From NCBI RefSeq assembly GCF_900156095.1, contig NZ_FTMJ01000001.1:248001-312000 (forward strand): a DNA stretch of 64,000 bases. The letters are read 5' to 3'. A program made the translations under genes and the position numbers. The number at the start of each line of letters is the position of its first letter. Within the stretch, counting starts at the first letter, position 1. The notes under the pieces were generated by a model. The model did not search any database. It had not been told where the DNA came from and saw only the letters and a list, made by a program, of their open reading frames with translations. Source of the stretch: Aeromonas sp. RU39B. Lineage in GTDB: Bacteria; Pseudomonadota; Gammaproteobacteria; Enterobacterales; Aeromonadaceae. This document shows, piece by piece, positions 31,092-41,495 of the stretch.

Positions 31092-32243
31092 ATGTCTTTT
31101 TCGCGCCGTTTCTCCCTGCTTGCCCTTTTTGCTTCCCTGTTGCTGGCCGGTTGTGCCAGCGAGCCTCCGGGCACTGCGCCGGTGCGCCAGGCGACCGGCT
31201 CACGCCCTGTACCCAAAGCTCTGCAGCCAAGGCCACCTTCGGATATGAAAAGCCGCATCGTGGCGTTTTTACCGCGCAATGTCTCTGATCGGGCAGGATG
31301 GGCCAATGATGTGGTGACGGCGCTCACCACCCAGGGGCTCACCGTCAATGATCACAACGTCTGCTCGGTGCTGGCGGTAGCCGAGCAGGAGGCCACCTAT
31401 CAGGCCGATCCGGTGGTTCCTAACCTCGGCGCCATTGCCTGGAAGGAGATCAACCGGCGGGCTGGCAAGTTGATGATCCCGGAATTTGTAGTGCGCACCG
31501 CCCTTAGCATCGACTCCCCGAACGGCAAGAGCTATGCCGAGCGGATCGACCGGCTGCGTACCGAGCGCGAGATGAGTCTGATTTTCGAGGACATGATTGG
31601 CGAGTTGCCGATGGGCAAAACCCTGTTTGGCAACATGAACCCGGTGCACACCGGTGGCCCGATGCAGGTGAGCATCGAATTTGCCGAGCAAAATGCCCAC
31701 GGTTATCCCTACTCAATCAAAGAGTCACTTCGTCACGAAGTGTTTAGCCGCCGTGGCGGTATCTGGTTTGGGACCAAGCACATCTTTGGCTATGAGGTCG
31801 ATTATCCCGATACCCTCTACCGCTTCGCTGACTTTAACGCCGGTTGGTATGCCAGCCGTAACGCGGCGTTCCAAGCGGCGGTGAGCCGGGTCAGTGGTAA
31901 AAAGCTGGCGCTGGATGGGGATCTGATCCGTTATGACAGTGACGAGCCAGGGCAGACCGAGATGGCGATCTACACCATCGCCGGTAAACTTGGCATGAGT
32001 CAAAGCGACATCCATCGGGTGCTCAAGACCAGTGACCGCGCCGAGTTTGCCAAAAGTGCGCTTTATGCCAAGGTGTTTGCGCTGGCTGACCGGCAAACGG
32101 GCTCGCGTCTACCGCGCGCTATGTTGCCCGGCATTGAGCTCAAAAGCCCCAAGATTACCCGTAACCTGACCACAGCGTGGTTTGCCAAGCGGGTCGATGA
32201 GCGGGAGCAGCGCTGCGTGCAGCGCATGGCGACGATTCTGTAA
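31092..32243 (+). CDS. DUF1615 lipoprotein, YaiW-like
   Basis: 383 residues. A lipobox (LLLAGC) after a hydrophobic leader makes it a lipoprotein with Cys near residue 21. The body matches the DUF1615 family: IVAFLPRNVSDRAGWANDVV, SVLAVAEQEATYQADP, PMQVSIEFAE and RGGIWFGTKHIFGY. In E. coli YaiW is a surface-exposed lipoprotein linked to uptake of Pro-rich peptides with SbmA; no sbmA is nearby here. The ATG at 31092 has no good ribosome site but gives a proper signal peptide; the frame continues 51 codons upstream without signal. Confidence 0.85.
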   Translation: MSFSRRFSLLALFASLLLAGCASEPPGTAPVRQATGSRPVPKALQPRPPSDMKSRIVAFLPRNVSDRAGWANDVVTALTTQGLTVNDHNVCSVLAVAEQEATYQADPVVPNLGAIAWKEINRRAGKLMIPEFVVRTALSIDSPNGKSYAERIDRLRTEREMSLIFEDMIGELPMGKTLFGNMNPVHTGGPMQVSIEFAEQNAHGYPYSIKESLRHEVFSRRGGIWFGTKHIFGYEVDYPDTLYRFADFNAGWYASRNAAFQAAVSRVSGKKLALDGDLIRYDSDEPGQTEMAIYTIAGKLGMSQSDIHRVLKTSDRAEFAKSALYAKVFALADRQTGSRLPRAMLPGIELKSPKITRNLTTAWFAKRVDEREQRCVQRMATIL

Positions 32244-32249
32244 ACAGTG

Positions 32250-32277
32250 AGGGCGACCATGGGTCGCCCTGATTGTA
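32250..32277. terminator. Hairpin between the convergent DUF1615 and DUF1176 genes
   Basis: AGGGCGACC-ATG-GGTCGCCCT, 9-bp perfect stem, weak T tail on the plus strand. Confidence 0.55.
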
Positions 32278-32300
32278 TGGGGGCACTGCGTGATTGCGGC

Positions 32301-33311
32301 TCAGTGCGCTTTTATCACAGTGCTGGTCAGGGTGGGCAGTTGCCAGGTGCCACCGATGACAAGGTTGCGGCAATCGCCGCTGGTCATGGATTCACTGTGC
32401 ATGAAGCGGCTGCCATCCCACACCCAGCTATCGCTGCGCATGCAATCGGCAATGCCCCGGCCGCGCTGGCTGGCGCTTATCTCACCGTGGGCGTAAGCAC
32501 TGCCATCATGGGTGACCAGCTGGCCTTGCTCCACCGGCTGTCCTGTTGGCATGACCAGATAGGCGTAACCCTCGTTATACGCTGCTCGCCAGCACAGGGC
32601 CTCAACCAGCTGGTGGCCGTTATCGAGCGGATACAACCGCCCGCTGCGACTCTCTTCGTCGACAGTCTCACACTCTTCTGTTTCTAGTCGCTGATAAACC
32701 GCCTTGATCTCGGTTGCGGTGAGATCTTTTCCCTCAGTGCTCAGCGTCGGGGCTGCATGGATGATGGGGGCCGGCACAGCAGGCGGGATCTGATCGATTG
32801 CCCCATTGCCGGTTTTGGTGAGTGCAGTGGCAGTGCCGATTCTGCCTTGAAACTCATCCATCTTGAGCAATACCGCATAAGCGCCGGCGCCTGACAGCGG
32901 CCAGTGATAATCGGGGGCTGCAGAAAACGCAACCGCGCCGCTGCCCTTGATGGCCTTGATAAGCGGTGCGAGCAGTGTTTGTGGAATACGGTAGTGTGAA
33001 AGAGCCGTGTCGTAGCTGAGCGTGCCAAGTGATGAGCCATCAAGGGTGAGGGTTAATGGTTCCGTTAGCGGGCGCTCTTGAAACTCGGGCACGTCGGCGT
33101 CACCAATAATGAGCTCGCCGCTTATCTGCCCGCTCGCCCCCCCTTCGCGAGTGATCAGCACCGAAATGCCGCCGCTTTCACCGCTGTAACCCGCAGCGGG
33201 GCAGGTGCGCGTGTTATCACAGACTATCTCCCAGTCCTTGTGCTGGAACTGAATGCCGGTCGGGGCGGCAGCATTGAGCGCTGCCGCAGTCATCAAGGTG
33301 GTCAGGAGCAT
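32301..33311 (-). CDS. DUF1176 periplasmic protein
   Basis: 336 residues. A short signal peptide (MLLTTLMTAAALNAAA) and the family motif KDWEIVCDNTRTCPAAGY near the N terminus identify DUF1176. Several Cys in pairs (VCDNTRTC, EECETVDEE with ALCWRAAYNEGY, ADCMRSDSWVWDGSRF, GDCRNL) suggest disulfides in the periplasm. Function unknown. The ribosome site is weak. Convergent with the lipoprotein gene and same strand as the receptor gene at 33360. Confidence 0.85.
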   Translation of the reverse strand: MLLTTLMTAAALNAAAPTGIQFQHKDWEIVCDNTRTCPAAGYSGESGGISVLITREGGASGQISGELIIGDADVPEFQERPLTEPLTLTLDGSSLGTLSYDTALSHYRIPQTLLAPLIKAIKGSGAVAFSAAPDYHWPLSGAGAYAVLLKMDEFQGRIGTATALTKTGNGAIDQIPPAVPAPIIHAAPTLSTEGKDLTATEIKAVYQRLETEECETVDEESRSGRLYPLDNGHQLVEALCWRAAYNEGYAYLVMPTGQPVEQGQLVTHDGSAYAHGEISASQRGRGIADCMRSDSWVWDGSRFMHSESMTSGDCRNLVIGGTWQLPTLTSTVIKAH

Positions 33312-33359
33312 CTGTTTTTCACATCACGTTTGTATGAGGTGCAGTGTGACCGACACGGG

Positions 33360-35324
33360 TCAGGTTCTAAAGCGCGATACCAGCTCGCGCAAGCTGCTGC
33401 TCATCTGACTCTGCTCCTGGGAGTAGTGCTTTACCTCTTTGGCCTGGGCCGAGACCTGATTGACCGCATCATTGATGGAGACGATGTTCTGATTGATGTC
33501 TTCGGTCACCAGATGTTGCTCTTCGGTGGCGCTGGCAATTTGGGTGGTCATGTCCCGGATGGTTTGCACTGCCGACTCGATATTTTCAAACGCGCCGAGC
33601 GCTTCTTGTGACAACCGCATAGCCTCGCCAGATTCACTCAAACTGTTGCCCATTGTGACTGTCACTTGTTGGATGCGATTCACCAGCGAGTTCAAAATCT
33701 TGCCAATTTGCTCGGTCGAGTCTTGAGTTCGCCGCGCCAAGGTTCGGACTTCATCGGCCACGACGGCAAAGCCACGGCCCTGCTCACCGGCACGCGCCGC
33801 TTCAATCGCGGCGTTAAGCGCCAGCAGGTTGGTCTGCTCGGCAATCTGCTGAATAGTCGATAGGATGCTGTTGATATTGACCGTCTCTTTCTCCAGATCC
33901 TGAATGATATTGCTCGACTCCTGCATGCTATGGCCGAGCTTGTTGACGCTGGCGGCGCTGCGGCTGATCACGGTTTTACCGCTGTGAGTTGCCTCCAGTC
34001 CCTGCTCCGAAACCTCGGCGGTGTGCACACAGTTTTTGGCCACCTCGTTGGCAGCAGAAGACATCTCGGTTACGGCTGTGACAATCAAGTCCATAGCACT
34101 GATTTGGTGCGTGATTGCGTCCGTCATGGTTGCGATACGCTTCCCGGTTTCGTCCGATACATCGTGAATGGTGACGGCGTTATCCTTGATGACCCGGATC
34201 ATCGACTGGGTGGAGTCGATAAACTGGTTAAACCATTTGGCCAGTTCGCCAGTTTCGTCCTGGCTAATGATCTTGAGGCGGTGGGTGAGATCTCCTTCGC
34301 CCTGCGCGATGGTTTTCAGTCCATCTTTGACCAGATTGATCGGGGTGCTGATCCGTTTGGCGATCACGCCACCGATAATGATAAAGATGATCACCAATAC
34401 CACGCTGACGCTCAAAATCATCCAGGTCAGCGACCAGGTGCTGGCATAGATTTCTGACTTCTGCTTGAACCCAATCAGCTTCCAGCCCAAGGCTGGCGAG
34501 GTGTACACATTGGCAAAATAGCCAACCCCATCGATATCAAGTTCCACCACGCCCTGATGGGTGTTGGCCAAGGTGGCAAAGTAGGGAGCTTTAAGATCGG
34601 CAATTTTTTTGAAGTTGTTGGCGGAGTCGTGACTGTCAACCAGCAGGGTGCCGTTTCCTTCGACCAGCATGTAAAAACCGGTCTCGCCAAAATGGATCTT
34701 GCGGGTCATTTCGGTGAGTGATTTGAGTGAAACATCGATAGCCACCACGCCGGCAAATTCGCCGTTGCTACCTTTGACACCCTTCACGACTGATACATAA
34801 ACCGCATCGTCGGGCTCCCAGTAGTAGCCATCACGCTTTGCCAACTGATAGTTGGCGTCTTTGGCGATGGTAAACCAGGCGCGTTTGCGCGGATCCCACT
34901 CACCATAATCACCGGTGCCGGGCCACTCGATATACCCCCCTTTAGTGTCACCGAGATAGACATAACCGAGTGCAGGGTTGCTGTTACCGATACTGGAGAA
35001 GAGTTCAAAAATTTGCTTCTCCCGACCGCCCTTGGCCATGGCAACGGCAGAGGGTTTGTGCGCCTCTTTGAAGTAGGTTGATATCTCGCTCCCTGCGCTG
35101 TCCCTGACCGCTGGATAGTCAGCCATGGCTGACACCAGATGACCGACCGAGTCGAAGAAGGTAGTGAAGGTGTTATCAACCAGCGCCGCATCCAGGGTGC
35201 TGGTTTCGATAAAATCTTCACGCGCCTGTTTGGTGGCGCTGTGGATGGTAAATGCGGCGACAATCAGGACCGGTAACAGTGTGGTAACCAGAAAGGTGCT
35301 CAGTAGTTTTGCTCTAATGCTCAT
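33360..35324 (-). CDS. Methyl-accepting chemotaxis protein with double-Cache sensor
   Basis: 654 residues from ATG 35324 ([20 protein letters not shown]), behind AGGA nine bases upstream; the frame extends 72 codons further without a membrane anchor. Periplasmic dCache_1 domain at about 35-280 ([36 protein letters not shown]), second helix at about 285-310, HAMP ([23 protein letters not shown]), and tip [20 protein letters not shown]. The WDPRKRAWF motif is common in dCache receptors for amino acids. Divergent from another receptor gene at 35674. Confidence 0.92.
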   Translation of the reverse strand: MSIRAKLLSTFLVTTLLPVLIVAAFTIHSATKQAREDFIETSTLDAALVDNTFTTFFDSVGHLVSAMADYPAVRDSAGSEISTYFKEAHKPSAVAMAKGGREKQIFELFSSIGNSNPALGYVYLGDTKGGYIEWPGTGDYGEWDPRKRAWFTIAKDANYQLAKRDGYYWEPDDAVYVSVVKGVKGSNGEFAGVVAIDVSLKSLTEMTRKIHFGETGFYMLVEGNGTLLVDSHDSANNFKKIADLKAPYFATLANTHQGVVELDIDGVGYFANVYTSPALGWKLIGFKQKSEIYASTWSLTWMILSVSVVLVIIFIIIGGVIAKRISTPINLVKDGLKTIAQGEGDLTHRLKIISQDETGELAKWFNQFIDSTQSMIRVIKDNAVTIHDVSDETGKRIATMTDAITHQISAMDLIVTAVTEMSSAANEVAKNCVHTAEVSEQGLEATHSGKTVISRSAASVNKLGHSMQESSNIIQDLEKETVNINSILSTIQQIAEQTNLLALNAAIEAARAGEQGRGFAVVADEVRTLARRTQDSTEQIGKILNSLVNRIQQVTVTMGNSLSESGEAMRLSQEALGAFENIESAVQTIRDMTTQIASATEEQHLVTEDINQNIVSINDAVNQVSAQAKEVKHYSQEQSQMSSSLRELVSRFRT

Positions 35325-35673
35325 AGCGACACATCCTGCAGGCTGACTAACAGGGGAGGTGGTTACCTGATGAAAAGTAGCTGAGTTGTTAACACTCCGC
35401 CTTTTACGTGTGCTGATTTGTCTGATTATTTCCCCGCGATTTGTTAAAACCGGAGGATTTAGGAGAGATTGCGGTTTAGATAGACGATTGCAGTTATGTG
35501 AGGCCACATTGCCAACTGGCTGTTTGACAAGGCGAATCACGCCGGAGCAATCAAGCAGTGGTGCTGGAGCTTGACTACACTTAGCCCTGTTTGAACGAAA
35601 ACGGGCTGCTTGACCGGAGGGGGTGGTACCGGTCAGTGGTCATCAGACCCGCACACCTGTCAGGGATTACGAC
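35325..35673. other. Divergent intergenic region between two chemoreceptor genes
   Basis: About 350 bases. No gene seen. It must hold both receptor promoters. I looked for the flagellar sigma-28 pattern (TAAA-N15-GCCGATAA) and found no convincing match on either strand. Confidence 0.45.
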
Positions 35674-37650
35674 ATGAAGATCCTGCACAAGATCATCGCT
35701 GGATTTGCCCTCTTGCTCCTGCTTTTGCTCGCCATTGTGGCGGTTAACTTCAATAACACCCGTATTGTGACCGATCGACTCTTTACTATTACCGAGGAGT
35801 CGGCGCCGCTCAGTCAGGCTGCCAGCGATCTCTATGTGCACCTGCTGCGGGCCAACGAAGTGCTGCTCTCGGCATTAGCCAGCAAGCAAAGTGATGGCGT
35901 GAAGGCGCGTGAGCCAAAATTTGCCGAGAACATTGGCAAGTTCTCTGCGCTGCTTAGCGACATACCGCGCTACGTCAACGGCCGTCAGGGGCTGCTTGAT
36001 AATATCCAATCCACGCAGGGGCTGGTCTCTGATTACACCGAGCAAGCAAAAAAGCTCATTGCACTGCACGAACAGCTGCTGGATGCCGAGGTGCGCGCCG
36101 AGCGTTTGCAGCACTACAGCCGCTCTCAGGAACTCTCGCTTTCCAACCATCTGCAAGCCTATCAGGCTGAGCATGCCGGGCTGCCGACGGGCACCATTGT
36201 CGAGGGGTTACTGCGGGAAACCGGCAACGCTTATAAGGCGCTGACCCGTTTTGACAGTGACCATGACATCACGCAACTGGAAAAGAGTCTGGCGTCGCAA
36301 GACTCGGTGATCGGTGAGCGGCTGGCCGCGTTATCGCAAAGCGATCCGCGCGGTGGCCGGATTGCGGCGGTGATGGTGCAGCATCTTCTCAACGACCTGT
36401 CGGCCCCTGATGGTTTGCTGGCGGCTTTTCGTCAGAGTTTCGCACTATCCAATCAGCTTAAGGCACAGCAGCAAAGTACCGATGCCAGCTTGCAAGCGGT
36501 GCTGGGCAGCATCAACGATTTTTCCGGGCAGGCGCTGGCGGTTGCCAAGCAAGCCAAGGGGGATACCGATGCTGCTCTGCAACAGGGATACTGGATTTCA
36601 CTTTTCACCGGTGCCATCGCCATTGTGCTGACCTTGCTGGTGGCGGCCTGGGTGGCCCATACCTTGCGGGTTCCACTAAGCCAATTTCGCGAGGTGCTGA
36701 TCAAGGTCACCCGCGGCGATCTGCGGGCGCGTTTTGCCCGCGGTCAGCAGGATGAATTTGGTGAGCTGGGCGGTTATCTCAACGAACTGACGGCGACCTT
36801 ACAATCGACCGTGCGTGAGCAGCTTGAAGCGGCTGAACGGCTGGCGGGCACCTCGCGCGATAACGAGCGCATCAGCGACACCACCACGCGTGCCGTGGCC
36901 GAGCAAAAGGAGCAGTTGCACTCTGCGGCATCTTCAATGCACGAGATGGAGTCCACCGTGCACGAGATTGCCCGGCGCGCCAACGAAACCCGGGATTATG
37001 CCGAGGAGACGCGCAAGCAGGCTCATCTGGTTCAAAAGAGCGTGGCCGACACCATAGATGGCATTCGCGAGCAGGCCGATCACATTGTCAACGCTTCGCG
37101 TGAGACCGATGAGTTACAGGGCTTTGGCAACAGCATTGACGGGATTGTCGATGCTATTCGCACCATCGCCGAGCAGACCAACTTGCTGGCGCTCAATGCC
37201 GCCATCGAGGCTGCCCGTGCTGGTGAGCAGGGGCGCGGATTTGCGGTGGTCGCCGACGAGGTGCGTCTGCTGGCTAGCCGCACCCAGAGCTCAACCAGTG
37301 AAATCCAGCAGATGATCGAGCAGATGCAGCGCAAGATCCACTCTGTGGTGCAGGTGATGGGCGAGAGCCAAAGCCGCTCCGAGCGCTGCGTTGAGCTGGC
37401 CTCGCGGGCCGACGAGCTGCTCGGAACCATGGGCCAGTCAGTGGAGGCGATCCGCGACATGAACATCCAGATTGCGACCGCGACCGAAGAGCAAAGCCTC
37501 ACCGTGCAAGAGACCAGCAAGATGATGACCTACATCAGTGATGGGGTTGATCAGTCGGCGCAGGGGGCCGAGCAGACGGCCAGCAACAGTAAGGCTCTGT
37601 CATCCATGGCCGCCTCGCAGCTGCAGGTGCTGCGTCGCTTTACCGTTTGA
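35674..37650 (+). CDS. Methyl-accepting chemotaxis protein with helical periplasmic domain
   Basis: 658 residues from ATG 35674 ([19 protein letters not shown]), with AGGGA upstream. First helix at about 7-27, then a long all-helical periplasmic domain (about 30-305) rich in Leu, Gln and Ala with no Cache motif, a second helix at about 308-330, HAMP ([21 protein letters not shown]) and tip [20 protein letters not shown] near 505. The sensor looks like an extended helical bundle of the sort that can dock a binding protein. The gene for a periplasmic binding protein follows 21 bases later, suggesting a co-transcribed pair. Confidence 0.9.
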   Translation: MKILHKIIAGFALLLLLLLAIVAVNFNNTRIVTDRLFTITEESAPLSQAASDLYVHLLRANEVLLSALASKQSDGVKAREPKFAENIGKFSALLSDIPRYVNGRQGLLDNIQSTQGLVSDYTEQAKKLIALHEQLLDAEVRAERLQHYSRSQELSLSNHLQAYQAEHAGLPTGTIVEGLLRETGNAYKALTRFDSDHDITQLEKSLASQDSVIGERLAALSQSDPRGGRIAAVMVQHLLNDLSAPDGLLAAFRQSFALSNQLKAQQQSTDASLQAVLGSINDFSGQALAVAKQAKGDTDAALQQGYWISLFTGAIAIVLTLLVAAWVAHTLRVPLSQFREVLIKVTRGDLRARFARGQQDEFGELGGYLNELTATLQSTVREQLEAAERLAGTSRDNERISDTTTRAVAEQKEQLHSAASSMHEMESTVHEIARRANETRDYAEETRKQAHLVQKSVADTIDGIREQADHIVNASRETDELQGFGNSIDGIVDAIRTIAEQTNLLALNAAIEAARAGEQGRGFAVVADEVRLLASRTQSSTSEIQQMIEQMQRKIHSVVQVMGESQSRSERCVELASRADELLGTMGQSVEAIRDMNIQIATATEEQSLTVQETSKMMTYISDGVDQSAQGAEQTASNSKALSSMAASQLQVLRRFTV

Positions 37651-37671
37651 GCAGGCAAGGAGAACCGCTTC

Positions 37672-38601
37672 ATGAATCGTTTGCTACAACCTCTGGTGCG
37701 CATCGTTGCCTTGCTGACTCTGCTGTTGTGGGGGCAGATGGCGTCAGCCACGCTGCTGCTCGGTGTCACCATCTCCGAGTTTGATGACAACTTTCGCAAC
37801 CTGATCCGCCAGCACATCGAGCAGTACGGCAAAGAGCTGGATGTGGATTTGGTAGTGGAAAATGCCAGTAGTGATCCAAAGCTGCAGTTGCGCCAAGTGC
37901 GCAACTATATCCAAAGCAAGGTCGACGCCATCGTGATTCTGCCGGTCGATGCGGCCACCGGTCGCGAAGCGCTGTCACTGGCCAGTGCTGCCAAGATCCC
38001 GGTGGTGTTTGCCAACAGTGATCCGGAGCCCAGCAGTTGGCCAGCAGGCAGCGCTTATGTCGGCTCCAAAGAGACGGATGCCGGTACCATGCAGATGGAG
38101 GAGCTGGCCAAGCTGGCCGGTTACAAGGGAGATGTGGTGATCCTCGAAGGGGAGCCTGGCCACAGCGGCGCGATTGGCAGAACCAAAGCGGTCGAGGCTG
38201 TGGTGGCCAAATATCCTGACATGAAGGTAGTCAAGAAAGCCACGGCCAACTGGCAGAGCAGTGAGGCGGCGACGCTGGTGGCACAGTGGCTCAAAGAGTC
38301 CCCGTTCAAGGTGGTGGCGGCTAACAATGACTCGATGGCCATCGGCGCCGTGCTCGGGCTGGAGAAATCCGGCAAGCCGCTGGGGGATTTCCTGGTCGGT
38401 GGCATTGACGGTACCCGCGAGGCATTGCAGATGATGGGGCAGGACAAGATTAAAGTCAGCGTGCTGCAAGATGCTCGTGGCCAGGCGCGTAAAGCCGTGG
38501 ATGTGGCCCTGATGATGCTCGCTGGCAATGCTACCGAGAGTCACTACTGGATTCCGTTCCAGCTCATCACGCGGGATAATATGGCTCAGTTCAGTCAGTA
38601 A
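37672..38601 (+). CDS. Orphan periplasmic sugar-binding-type protein
   Basis: 309 residues, of the type I (RbsB/Peripla_BP_4) fold. Signal peptide ends near MASA-T at residue 24. Motifs: LLGVTISEFDDNFRNLI, VDAIVILPVDAATGREAL, IPVVFANSDPE, and VVAANNDSMAIGAVLGLEKSGK. Such proteins bind sugars or autoinducer-like ligands. No permease or ATPase genes are adjacent; instead it directly follows a chemoreceptor gene, with AAGGAG in the 21-base gap. I infer it presents its ligand to that receptor, like RbsB with Trg. Ligand unknown. Confidence 0.85.
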   Translation: MNRLLQPLVRIVALLTLLLWGQMASATLLLGVTISEFDDNFRNLIRQHIEQYGKELDVDLVVENASSDPKLQLRQVRNYIQSKVDAIVILPVDAATGREALSLASAAKIPVVFANSDPEPSSWPAGSAYVGSKETDAGTMQMEELAKLAGYKGDVVILEGEPGHSGAIGRTKAVEAVVAKYPDMKVVKKATANWQSSEAATLVAQWLKESPFKVVAANNDSMAIGAVLGLEKSGKPLGDFLVGGIDGTREALQMMGQDKIKVSVLQDARGQARKAVDVALMMLAGNATESHYWIPFQLITRDNMAQFSQ

Positions 38602-38616
38602 GTGGACAGTAAATAG

Positions 38617-38647
38617 AAATGGCGCCAGTGTGCGCCATTTCTATTTT
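38617..38647. terminator. Bidirectional terminator after the binding-protein gene
   Basis: AAATGGCGC-CAGTGT-GCGCCATTT followed by CTATTTT on the plus strand and A-rich on the other side; it serves both convergent genes. Confidence 0.82.
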
Positions 38648-38652
38648 GAGAG

Positions 38653-39492
38653 TCAGCTGATGTTGGAAATTACGCTGCGGCATTGGGGATAGGCGCTGCA
38701 GCGCCAGAAGCGATTGCCACGGTTAGTGCCATTTTGGCTGACTCGCAGAATCATCGGACTGCCGCACTGAGGGCAGACCGGCGTGATACCCACCGTCGCT
38801 TCACTTTCGTGGGGTGGCACGCTAGCCAACACGGCTGCGGCCGGCATGGGAGCCGGTGTCACATCGACCTGTTGGCGCCAGTGCTCGAGACGCGCCAGTT
38901 GCAGCTGCTCTTGCTGAGGCGTTGACTCTAGCCGGTGCTGCTCAATAGCGTTAATCACCCGGGTCATCTGCGCCTGGCTCAGGCACTCTTGCTGATAACG
39001 TTTGATATAGGCGGTGACTCCTCCCTTGATGATGTTATCTGGCACGTCCGATTTGAAGCTGCAGCGCCCGACAAACACCACTGCCAGATGTATCTGATCT
39101 TCCTGTAGTCCCAGCAGTGACTGCAAGGTGGCGAGTTGCAGCTGATGCTGCTCAACGGGGTTTTGAAAACGCTGCTTTTCTCTTCCGTGCTGCAAGGTCC
39201 ACAGCTTTTTGTCGGCGCCGCCAAAAATCCAGCCGTGCAGGTTGCGCACATCCACCACAAACAGACCAAACGGGGAGACCACCAGATAGTCGATCTGGGT
39301 ACTGCCTTGGCCGCCGGGCAGGGTGACATGACTGAAGAGAAAGTAGTGGCGAGCGTCCAGTAAGCGGCGTAATCCGAGATCCAGCCACCACTCATCGAGT
39401 CGCCCCCTCAGCCAGCCGTTACGGCTGATCAGAAGCAGCAACACAAGCGCCAGCACAGTCATCATCAGGGTCAGCGGAGTTAACAAATCCAT
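38653..39492 (-). CDS. NERD domain protein with topoisomerase-type zinc finger
   Basis: 279 residues. An N-terminal membrane helix (about 5-22), a nuclease-related NERD domain at about 40-150 (GGQGSTQIDYLVVSPFGLFVVDVRNLHGWIFG, where the D and the following acid are nuclease-like), and a C-terminal zinc finger of topoisomerase I type (CPQCGSPMILR then FWRCSAYPQC). The combination suggests a membrane-anchored DNA-processing protein; no activity is proven for the family. The region between the domains is Gln-rich and helical. Ribosome site weak. Confidence 0.85.
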   Translation of the reverse strand: MDLLTPLTLMMTVLALVLLLLISRNGWLRGRLDEWWLDLGLRRLLDARHYFLFSHVTLPGGQGSTQIDYLVVSPFGLFVVDVRNLHGWIFGGADKKLWTLQHGREKQRFQNPVEQHQLQLATLQSLLGLQEDQIHLAVVFVGRCSFKSDVPDNIIKGGVTAYIKRYQQECLSQAQMTRVINAIEQHRLESTPQQEQLQLARLEHWRQQVDVTPAPMPAAAVLASVPPHESEATVGITPVCPQCGSPMILRVSQNGTNRGNRFWRCSAYPQCRSVISNIS

Positions 39493-39608
39493 CCTTGGGT
39501 TCCATGCGATTGTTCAGGGGCCGGGTCATGGTCCATCGCTGCCAAACGGCTGCAGATGAGACACTGTGGCATATTAGTTCAATCGTGGATTGAGAACAGT
39601 GAAGGGGA

Positions 39609-40526
39609 TCAAGGGCTGACAAGCTGCTCAGTACCTATGAGCAGTGTTTTAAGCCACTCCATCATGACCCGAACCCGCAGTGGCTGATGACGACGGTGGG
39701 CATAGAGCAATGTGACCGGCAACGGCGGCGGCGAATATTGGGGCAGTAATTCTACCAGTGTTCCACTAGCCAGATGGTGTGCCACGCCGCGCTTGGGCGC
39801 CTGGATAATGCCAAGGCCGGCCAGGCAGGCGCGCTGATAAGCCTCGGAATTATTGACGGTCAAAGCACCTTTCATGCGCTGGCGCTGCAGTGTTCCTTCC
39901 GCATCCAGCCAGCAAAAACCCTCTGCGCGCTGCCCCAGCGTCTGGGCGTAGTGGATGAGGTGGTGGCGTTCGAGCTCACTCACCTGATGGGGAATACCAT
40001 GACGGGTCAAATAGTCGGCACTGGCGCAGTTGATCTGCTCAAGCTGACCAAGCGGGATCGCAACCAGCCCTTGCTCACCCACCGCCCCGACCCGGATCAC
40101 GCAGTCAAACCCTTCGCGCACCACATCAACCCGCCGGTCGGTGCTGCTAAGTTCCAACTCCAGCGCCGGGTGGCGCGCTAAAAATGCCGGGAGGTGTGGG
40201 ATCACCAGGTCCCGGGCTAAAGCTTGCGGCATATCGACCCGCAGTTTTCCAGTGAGGTTGGCCGGATCACGTTGACTGAACAGGGCGGTCAGCTCATCCA
40301 TGTCGGCCAGCAGGTCGTGGCTGCGCTCCAAAAATAGCTGGCCATCTTGAGTCAGCTGCACTTTGCGTGTGGTGCGATGTAGCAGCCGAGTGCCGAGGCG
40401 CTCTTCCAGCTCGCGCACCGCGAGTGATGCGGTCGCCTTGAGCATGCCCAGATGTTCGGCGGCGGCAGTGAAACTGCCAAGCTCAGCCACCTTGGCAAAG
40501 ATACGCATGGCACTTACCTGATCCAT
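39609..40526 (-). CDS. LysR-family transcriptional regulator
   Basis: 305 residues from ATG 40526, with GGAG eight bases upstream; an ATG at 40538 adds four residues. N-terminal winged helix MRIFAKVAELGSFTAAAEHL...ASLAVRELEERLGTRLLHRTTRKVQLT, then a substrate-binding domain. It resembles the DsdC/AaeR-like group with LLADMDEL in the linker. It is divergent from the SDR gene at 40648 with a 120-base gap, so that gene is the probable target. Confidence 0.88.
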   Translation of the reverse strand: MDQVSAMRIFAKVAELGSFTAAAEHLGMLKATASLAVRELEERLGTRLLHRTTRKVQLTQDGQLFLERSHDLLADMDELTALFSQRDPANLTGKLRVDMPQALARDLVIPHLPAFLARHPALELELSSTDRRVDVVREGFDCVIRVGAVGEQGLVAIPLGQLEQINCASADYLTRHGIPHQVSELERHHLIHYAQTLGQRAEGFCWLDAEGTLQRQRMKGALTVNNSEAYQRACLAGLGIIQAPKRGVAHHLASGTLVELLPQYSPPPLPVTLLYAHRRHQPLRVRVMMEWLKTLLIGTEQLVSP

Positions 40527-40647
40527 CCCTGACTCCATTGTAAAAAATTCATGAACAATATAGTAATTCTAGATGGATTTATCGCGTCGCGTCATATCAA
40601 TAAAGTGCTTCTCACGGCACGCAGGGTGCCTGTAACGAGGAGCGGAT

Positions 40648-41400
40648 ATGAACAAGATTGTATTGATTACCGGCGGTAGTCGCGGTTTGGGGAAAAACAT
40701 GGCGCTGCATCTGGCTCGCGCCGGTAGGGATGTGATCCTGACCTATCGTGAGCGCAGCGATGAGGCAGCGAAGGTGGTTGAGGCTATCGAAGCACTGGGC
40801 GCCCGGGCTGCGGCGTTGCCACTGGATGTAGCAAACAGCGCTCAGTTTGCCGGTTTTGCCGACGCAGTGGCACAGGTGCTGGCTGGTTGGCAGTGCAGCT
40901 CACTCTATGCACTGGTCAACAACGCGGGTACCGGTCTGCATGCCCCGTTTGCCTCAACCCAGGAAGATCAGCTGGATCAGCTTTACCGAATTCATCTCAA
41001 GGCGCCTTACCTGCTGAGTCAGATGTTGCTGCCCTTACTGGCCGACGGTGGGCGCATTCTCAATATCTCATCCGGTCTGGCGCGCTTTAGCGTACCGGGG
41101 GCATCGGCTTATGCCGCCATGAAGGGGGCGGTAGAAGTGCTGACGCGCTATCAGGCCAAAGAGTTGGGTGGGCGAAATATCTCGGTCAATGTATTGGCGC
41201 CGGGTGCCATCGAAACGGATTTTGGCGGCGGCCGGGTGCGTGATGATGCGGCCATGAATGCCTTTGTGGCGAGCAATACAGCGCTGGGGCGTGCCGGCTT
41301 GCCTGATGATATCGGCGCCGTGGTTGCCAGCTTGCTGGCCGAAGGCAATCACTGGATAACCGGCCAACGTATCGAAGCGTCCGGTGGCATGTATCTCTGA
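40648..41400 (+). CDS. Short-chain dehydrogenase/reductase
   Basis: 250 residues. Classical SDR: cofactor motif TGGSRGLGKNM at 8-18, NNAG near 89-92, catalytic Ser in LNISSG, and YxxxK in YAAMKGAVEVL. The C terminus GQRIEASGGMYL is typical. No Asp after the second strand and TYR in place fits NADPH preference, which is only a suggestion. Substrate unknown. GAGGAG ribosome site. Probably controlled by the divergent LysR regulator. Confidence 0.9.
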   Translation: MNKIVLITGGSRGLGKNMALHLARAGRDVILTYRERSDEAAKVVEAIEALGARAAALPLDVANSAQFAGFADAVAQVLAGWQCSSLYALVNNAGTGLHAPFASTQEDQLDQLYRIHLKAPYLLSQMLLPLLADGGRILNISSGLARFSVPGASAYAAMKGAVEVLTRYQAKELGGRNISVNVLAPGAIETDFGGGRVRDDAAMNAFVASNTALGRAGLPDDIGAVVASLLAEGNHWITGQRIEASGGMYL

Positions 41401-41424
41401 CAGACTGGGTTGGTGGCAACTGCC

Positions 41425-41495
41425 GCCTTGCCTGTGGCAACAGGCAAATCTTGCCACCTGGGTTTGCCGCTGCCTTGCCTGTGTTAACAGTCAAA
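41425..41495. repeat. Two-copy stem-loop repeat downstream of the SDR gene
   Basis: A 24-base unit at 41425-41448 recurs at 41472-41495 with three changes. Copy 1 folds TTGCCTGT-GGCA-ACAGGCAA; copy 2 nearly the same. No T-run follows either, so neither is a clear terminator. Confidence 0.6.

Noticed and set aside
35325-35673. Sigma-28 promoters for chemoreceptor genes
   Set aside because: No convincing TAAA-N15-GCCGATAA in this or the other receptor upstream regions.
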